Below are positions 59,541 to 64,000 of a stretch of DNA of 64,000 nt, piece after piece. How positions within the stretch are numbered: the stretch's first letter is position 1; the number at the start of each line of letters is the position of its first letter. Below the pieces are notes generated by a model. It ran no database searches, had not been told where the DNA came from, and saw only the letters and a program-made list of their open reading frames with translations. The stretch lies in contig CM037842.1 in NCBI GenBank assembly GCA_021234535.1, forward strand, positions 8,425,361-8,489,360, read 5' to 3'. The position numbers were made by a program, and so were the translations under genes. This DNA is from Stichopus chloronotus. Its lineage: Eukaryota; Echinodermata; Holothuroidea; Aspidochirotida; Stichopodidae.

Positions 59541-61899
59541 GAGTTGTACACTGATAATCACCTGGTCATCTGTCTTTGTTCTTTGTCAGTGTTTCAGGGA
59601 AGAGAAAATAGGGAAAACATCACCTGTCACAAAATCCGGAAGAGAACTATACATTCATCTTCCAGTTATTTGAATATGAAAATTGTCTGGACATTCTTGT
59701 TGCCTGTAAAAACTTCAGATTCTCCAAAAACCCATAGCTGTTATTCACTGTTGTACTTGAAATCAAACAGACCAACGGGAATAGATATGAATATTCATGT
59801 GTGCAGAAATGGGACTTAAAATATCAGGTTTTTTTTTTGTTTTTGTAGTGGCTGAAACATTTTTGACTCTCAGTGGCAAAGTTTGACAAATTTTCGATTC
59901 CCATATCCCAGATTTAATACGTGAGCACTGAGTAATCAATGATTCAAGTTGGTTTTTTGAAAATTTGTGAATCACTTTTCATGTTAGTACTACTGTATAT
60001 GCACACAGCCAGTACAAATCAGGGTAAAAAATTCAGAAGGTTTGACAGTTTTTCATGACTATTGGATGTGAAACTTGACCAGTTATGCTAATTTTAAGCA
60101 TTAATCATGTGTTTATACCCTTCATAAACCTCATAAACTTATTGATATCAACTCAAGAAACCCAAATGATGAAGATACGCTGACTTACATTTTGGGTTTA
60201 CCTTCCCGTGGGGGGGGGGGGGAACAAATGGAAGGTTTTTAATTGGTGAAACTAGACTTGTCTCCAAAGCTGATTATACCACCCTCCCTTGTTTAAACAA
60301 ATCCCCCCTCATCCATTTCTTGTCTCCTTTCTTTTTAACCAGAAACAGCCATTTTTTTTTCTCAGAAAGGTGAACCTGAAACTGTGTCAGTGCTTCAGTG
60401 CCCTCTTTATCTTCCTCCTATTTTTGCCCCAAAATTTTCTCTTTTTTTATCACCTAACTTCTACCTTCACCTCTAACTTCCTTCTAACCACCGTTTTGAA
60501 ATTTGTTTACATCTGTAAGTTACTGTACATAGGTTGGCTCCCATTCCTCTTCACAGCATTAAATTCTCTGCTCCAACAGAAATTGAAAAAAAAAGGAAGG
60601 AAAGGGGAAAAAAAAAGAAAGAAATAAAGGTTGAGGAAAAAGGAAAAGGAAAGAAAAAAGTAAGGAGAAGAAGAATGTATATCATTCTCCTCATTCTGCT
60701 TTTTAGATTTGTATTCTCATCCTCACGAATCGCTACTTTCCACTGAGAGCAGTCCCTGCTGGCATCTTTCAACAGCTTATTGATTAAACTCTTTTTCCTG
60801 CCGAATTTGAGAAACCTGTTTTTCTCCTTTTCTGTTTCTCTTGATCCCAAGCTCCAAATTCCCTGACCTGTCGAAGGCTCTCACGTCCCTGTCAGGTCGG
60901 GGATATCGGAGTTCGAGTGGTTTAATAAAGATCCTTCAAACGTCCTCTGGAGAACCAAATGTATTTTAATCTAAATTAAATATTCGTGCCAAGTGTCCTG
61001 GCTAAAACTCTCTCATCCACGTATGCTTCTTACGCAAGCCCTCCCCACTTTGGAGAAGGAAAAAAAGGAAAAAAAAACGGGAAAAAAATATTTCAAAAGA
61101 AAAAAAAGAGGAAAAGATGGAACGTTAAAATGAGAGAGACAGGGAATCGAAATGACAAAAATTGCGATTATGTTACGTGCTTCAATTCTTAGATCACATT
61201 TACCATCCCTTCCCCGTTTTTCATCTCCTTGAAAGAAAATTTGCTTCCCAGTGGTGAGAGCATGTTTCAGGAGAGGCTCTAGTTGCAAAGCTTGTTACAG
61301 TCGCGAGTACTAATTTTAGAAATGCCAGCTGGTTGGACCCTTTTTTTTTTTTTCCCCCTTTCGCTTTTTTTGTCTTGTTTCCTCCTCACTCATTCTCATC
61401 TGTTAGGTATTCCGAGCGTCCTCTCTCGACGACTCTCTTCTTTCCATCTCAGCGATCGGCCTTTTACTTCTTCCTTTTCTCTCATAGAGTCTTTCCTTTT
61501 CTTTGCTTTCGTCTCTTTTTCTCAATATTCTGCAGCAAATTCCTCCATCTGATCTGATAAAAAGAAAAAGATGAAGACGACGGTTCACCGGAGTTGAGTC
61601 TCGGAACTCAAAGTGCAACATTTTCGCTTGTTTATCTCTTTTAATTCTTTGAGAAATGCTTTTTTTCATGAAGATGAAGAGGCATAGAATATTGCCACTT
61701 GATATAAACAGACAAGTCATAAAAATTTATGCAAATCTTTTCGTTTGGGTTTAGTATTTGAGAATTCACTTTCTTGGGTGATGACTGCTAGCGAAAGAGT
61801 AGAGGAAATTGATTTTTTTCTTACTAAAAGTTGAAAGACCTTTAAGCACTATTCTTACATCTTGCTTAACTTTAGGTAGGAGGAAAGATACAGAGAAGG
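59541..61899. other. Non-coding; low-complexity rich
   Basis: G13 run at 60210-60222 and extensive purine- or pyrimidine-only stretches (60583-60672, 61060-61120, 61340-61560), which generate overlapping Lys/Arg- or Phe/Ser-rich ORFs on both strands. 60880-61000 is more complex. No gene called. Confidence 0.5.
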
Positions 61900-62015
61900 T
61901 TGGGGGAGGGGATCAGGGAGAGGGGATCAGGGTGGGAGAAGGGGATCAGGGTGGGAGAAGGGGATCAGGGTGGGAGAGGAGGGTCAGTGTGGGATGATGG
62001 AGGGTCAGGGTGCAG
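61900..62015 (+). repeat. G-rich 19-bp minisatellite, about five copies
   Basis: Unit GGGGATCAGGGTGGGAGAA starts at 61922, 61941 and 61960 (exact 19-bp period), with degenerate units on both sides (GGGGATCAGGGA, GAGGGTCAGTGTGGGATG, GAGGGTCAGGGTGC). Several GGG tracts per unit give strong G-quadruplex potential on the plus strand. The repetitive plus-strand peptide here is a by-product. Confidence 0.9.
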
Positions 62016-64000
62016 GATAGTTGGACTAAGAGTATAACTTTGTAGTAGAGATCATGGGATGGTGATACAGTTATTATGATGCAGAGAATGACGTCAGGGA
62101 AATGAACTCTGATTGGGAAGATGAAGCATTTATCTTTTTTAGTGGGTTCAGTATTACATTACTGATGTTCTAAAAACTCAGTGACTTTTATTCAGCATGA
62201 TGTGGCATTTCAAATCTGGTGCATATCAGTGGAAGAGAAAGAAGAAATCTGAAGGGAGAAACCCCTAATTATTCCTTTTGTTTCAGGCATACATTGGCTA
62301 TTGTCATATATACTTTGTGCCTCAACTGAGGAATTTGTCCCAGTACTGAAAAGAGAAAAATAACTAGCCATACCTCATCAAAATTTGTAAGGCTGAAAAT
62401 GTACAAAAAGAGAGAGAGAAAAAAAGAGAGGGAGAGAGTAAAAAATGGTAGAATCAAGAGCATGTTGTCATGGTGATGGTATACAGATTATTGGGAGAAC
62501 AACCCTCTGCAGTAGTAACTCTTTTGCCGATCATTCTTTTGATTTCCTTTTTCAAACATCTTGGATCAGCTTAACACTCAAGTGGGTAACTTACTCTTTG
62601 GTCAAATCCTGTGTAATAGTCCATCCATTGGCAATGGGCAGGCCTATTGGTGGATAACATTATGTGGCTGTGGTGTGTCTAAAGGATTTGGACAGCAGGC
62701 TTGAAACGGCACTCAAGTTTAACTTACTAGAGGCAAACCAAATCCCTTTTCATCTCTAATGGGTATTTACAATTGACAATTTTTTTCCCCTTTTTTTGCC
62801 TTTTTCTTTCACTAGATCTCCATTAAGTGCTGTGTGTCAGTAAATCCAAGGAGCAATATTGTGTATTGTTATTTGGCAGCGTTTGGCCGTGTGTGTGTCG
62901 GCAGAATCTCTTAAAAAGCTGGCAAAGTGCATCACAATGAGTGAAAATAACTTGAAATAATTACTGATGCCTCGTAATTCAGGTTAAATGTCAAAGCAAA
63001 AAGACAGATTCTCAGGAAGGAGGGTGAAGTAGCCCATTATTTTTGCTTTAAGACACCAATGTTAACCACTTAATGGTCCGTGCCAGCTTCTTTGGTTACT
63101 TTTTTTTTCTGCCATGGAAAGCAGCAGAGGATTATCCATCTTCCACTCGCTCCACATGTGCATGAGTTGACGATTTGCGAGAGGTACAGTACCGTAGAGA
63201 CGAACCCTCTTACAGGTTTCAGCGAGAGGTAGAGACCAACCCTCTCACTGTTTTCAGGAACTGAGCCATTCATAGATTTCTTGGGTTTGTGCACTGTAAA
63301 CTTTTATTTGTGGTTGTGGAATAAATGCACGTAGAAAAAATGTTGTAGTTTAAGCTCAGCAATGTTTTAGTGACAAAAAACAATATGATTTGAAGTTGGA
63401 AATGGAGTACTTCAACATTGACACTGAATGTGGTGAGTGGATGGAGGCGTGGAGGGGGTGTTGAGAAAAAGGAAGGGGTGGGGGTGGTGGTGTGTGGTAA
63501 ATCAGAAGACCAACTTTAAGAAACATGGTTGGTCAGTTTTAAACAATTGAATCGGGACTCTAAGGCAGAGTTACCTATTGGATTAAATGTGAGAATTATA
63601 TCGAAGAGTTAAATTTTAAATCCAAACTTTCAGTTCTTTCCTCCCTTCTTGTGTTGATTCTGTTTCAATACAGTATTTCTAATATTATGTTCAGCTATTT
63701 ACGCCGTCATTCCAGTTGCAAATACTTGGCATGTGAAATACTACTCTGTATTTCTATGTTTGATGAAGCCATTGACGACAGTTACTGTGAACACCTTCAA
63801 AAGTATCTTCAATCCAGTGTATGCATATGCCGTCCTGCCATAATGCGTCCTTGGCCAAAAATGCCTGAGCTGCCATCCGCTCATCTTGTTTCAAAATTCT
63901 CATTCCCCCATCTGAAAGAAAATAAGTAATTTAAAAATAAGTAATTTAAAAAAGAAAAAAAAAATAGTATATTCCTACCTTTTGTAAATGTTTAAGATGT
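62016..64000. other. Non-coding, no gene seen
   Basis: AT-rich with a (GA)n/A tract at about 62408-62440, a direct repeat of AGTTTCAGCGAGAGG-like sequence with ACCAACCCTCTCA around 63200-63250, and a 16-bp duplication (AATAAGTAATTTAAAA) at about 63921-63952. The 92-codon plus frame at 63651-63929 ends in that duplication; it has no acceptor or donor I trust. Confidence 0.45.

Noticed and set aside
60289..61720. Cluster of overlapping Lys/Arg-rich and Phe/Ser-rich ORFs on both strands
   Set aside because: Direct consequence of long polypurine/polypyrimidine DNA.
1..64000. Search for tRNA, rRNA, CRISPR, phage, viral or transposon proteins
   Set aside because: No B-box in a tRNA-like context, no direct-repeat/spacer array, and no ORF with reverse transcriptase, integrase, transposase or capsid features was seen.

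Overview
The window reads as non-coding sequence from a large eukaryotic genome, either a long intron or a gene-poor intergenic region. It is AT-rich and full of A/T homopolymers, microsatellites and degenerate minisatellites. No complete multi-domain gene, rRNA, tRNA, transposase or reverse transcriptase is visible. Nothing looks prokaryotic: there are no operons, no dense ORFs and no CRISPR array. A marine invertebrate deuterostome, most likely an echinoderm, is my best guess. That rests on general texture (TAGGCCTA/TAGGCT-like and TACAGTA/TACATGTA-like words) and on the AGGTCAAAGGTCA-bearing ~144-bp repeat at 11.8-12.4 kb, which resembles repeats I associate with echinoderm genomes. This is inference only.

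Coding content. The only stretches that look like real exons are short. The best is on the minus strand at 42,568-42,827: 86 open codons, CpG-richer than its surroundings, ending exactly at a GGTAAGTG donor. Two short minus-strand candidates with compatible phase lie downstream, at 20,005-20,037 (33 nt) and 19,488-19,543 (56 nt). If all three are real, a minus-strand gene with a ~22-kb intron crosses the middle of the window. Two plus-strand candidates have strong polypyrimidine-CAG acceptors, at 49,178-49,286 and 55,152-55,283. I do not recognise any of these products.

Layout. 0-5 kb: a three-copy ~144-bp repeat, a TAAT-rich regulatory-looking stretch, and an 879-bp pyrimidine-driven ORF. 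8-9.6 kb: a CRE palindrome and three adjacent tandem arrays of ~94, ~31 and 39 bp. 11.8-15 kb: the alternating A/B ~144-bp repeat with DR1 sites, and an inverted pair of ~49-bp dispersed repeats. 16-28 kb: non-repetitive sequence with regulatory-looking islands and small duplications. 29.8-36.3 kb: three arrays of ~37, 16 and 100 bp. 38.8-39.6 kb: a higher-order repeat with a 187-bp trimeric unit. 42.8-43.3 kb: a perfect 230-bp tandem duplication that includes the splice acceptor of the main exon candidate. 49-55 kb: the plus-strand exon candidates and a diverged 182-bp duplication. 55-64 kb: an old ~0.9-kb-spaced duplication, a G-rich 19-bp minisatellite and low-complexity sequence.

I looked for a previously undescribed multi-gene system and saw none. 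The most interesting items are the repeat architectures (187-bp HOR, A/B DR1 array), the duplication at the exon edge, and the candidate split gene. All exon and regulatory calls were made by eye and need RNA or comparative support.
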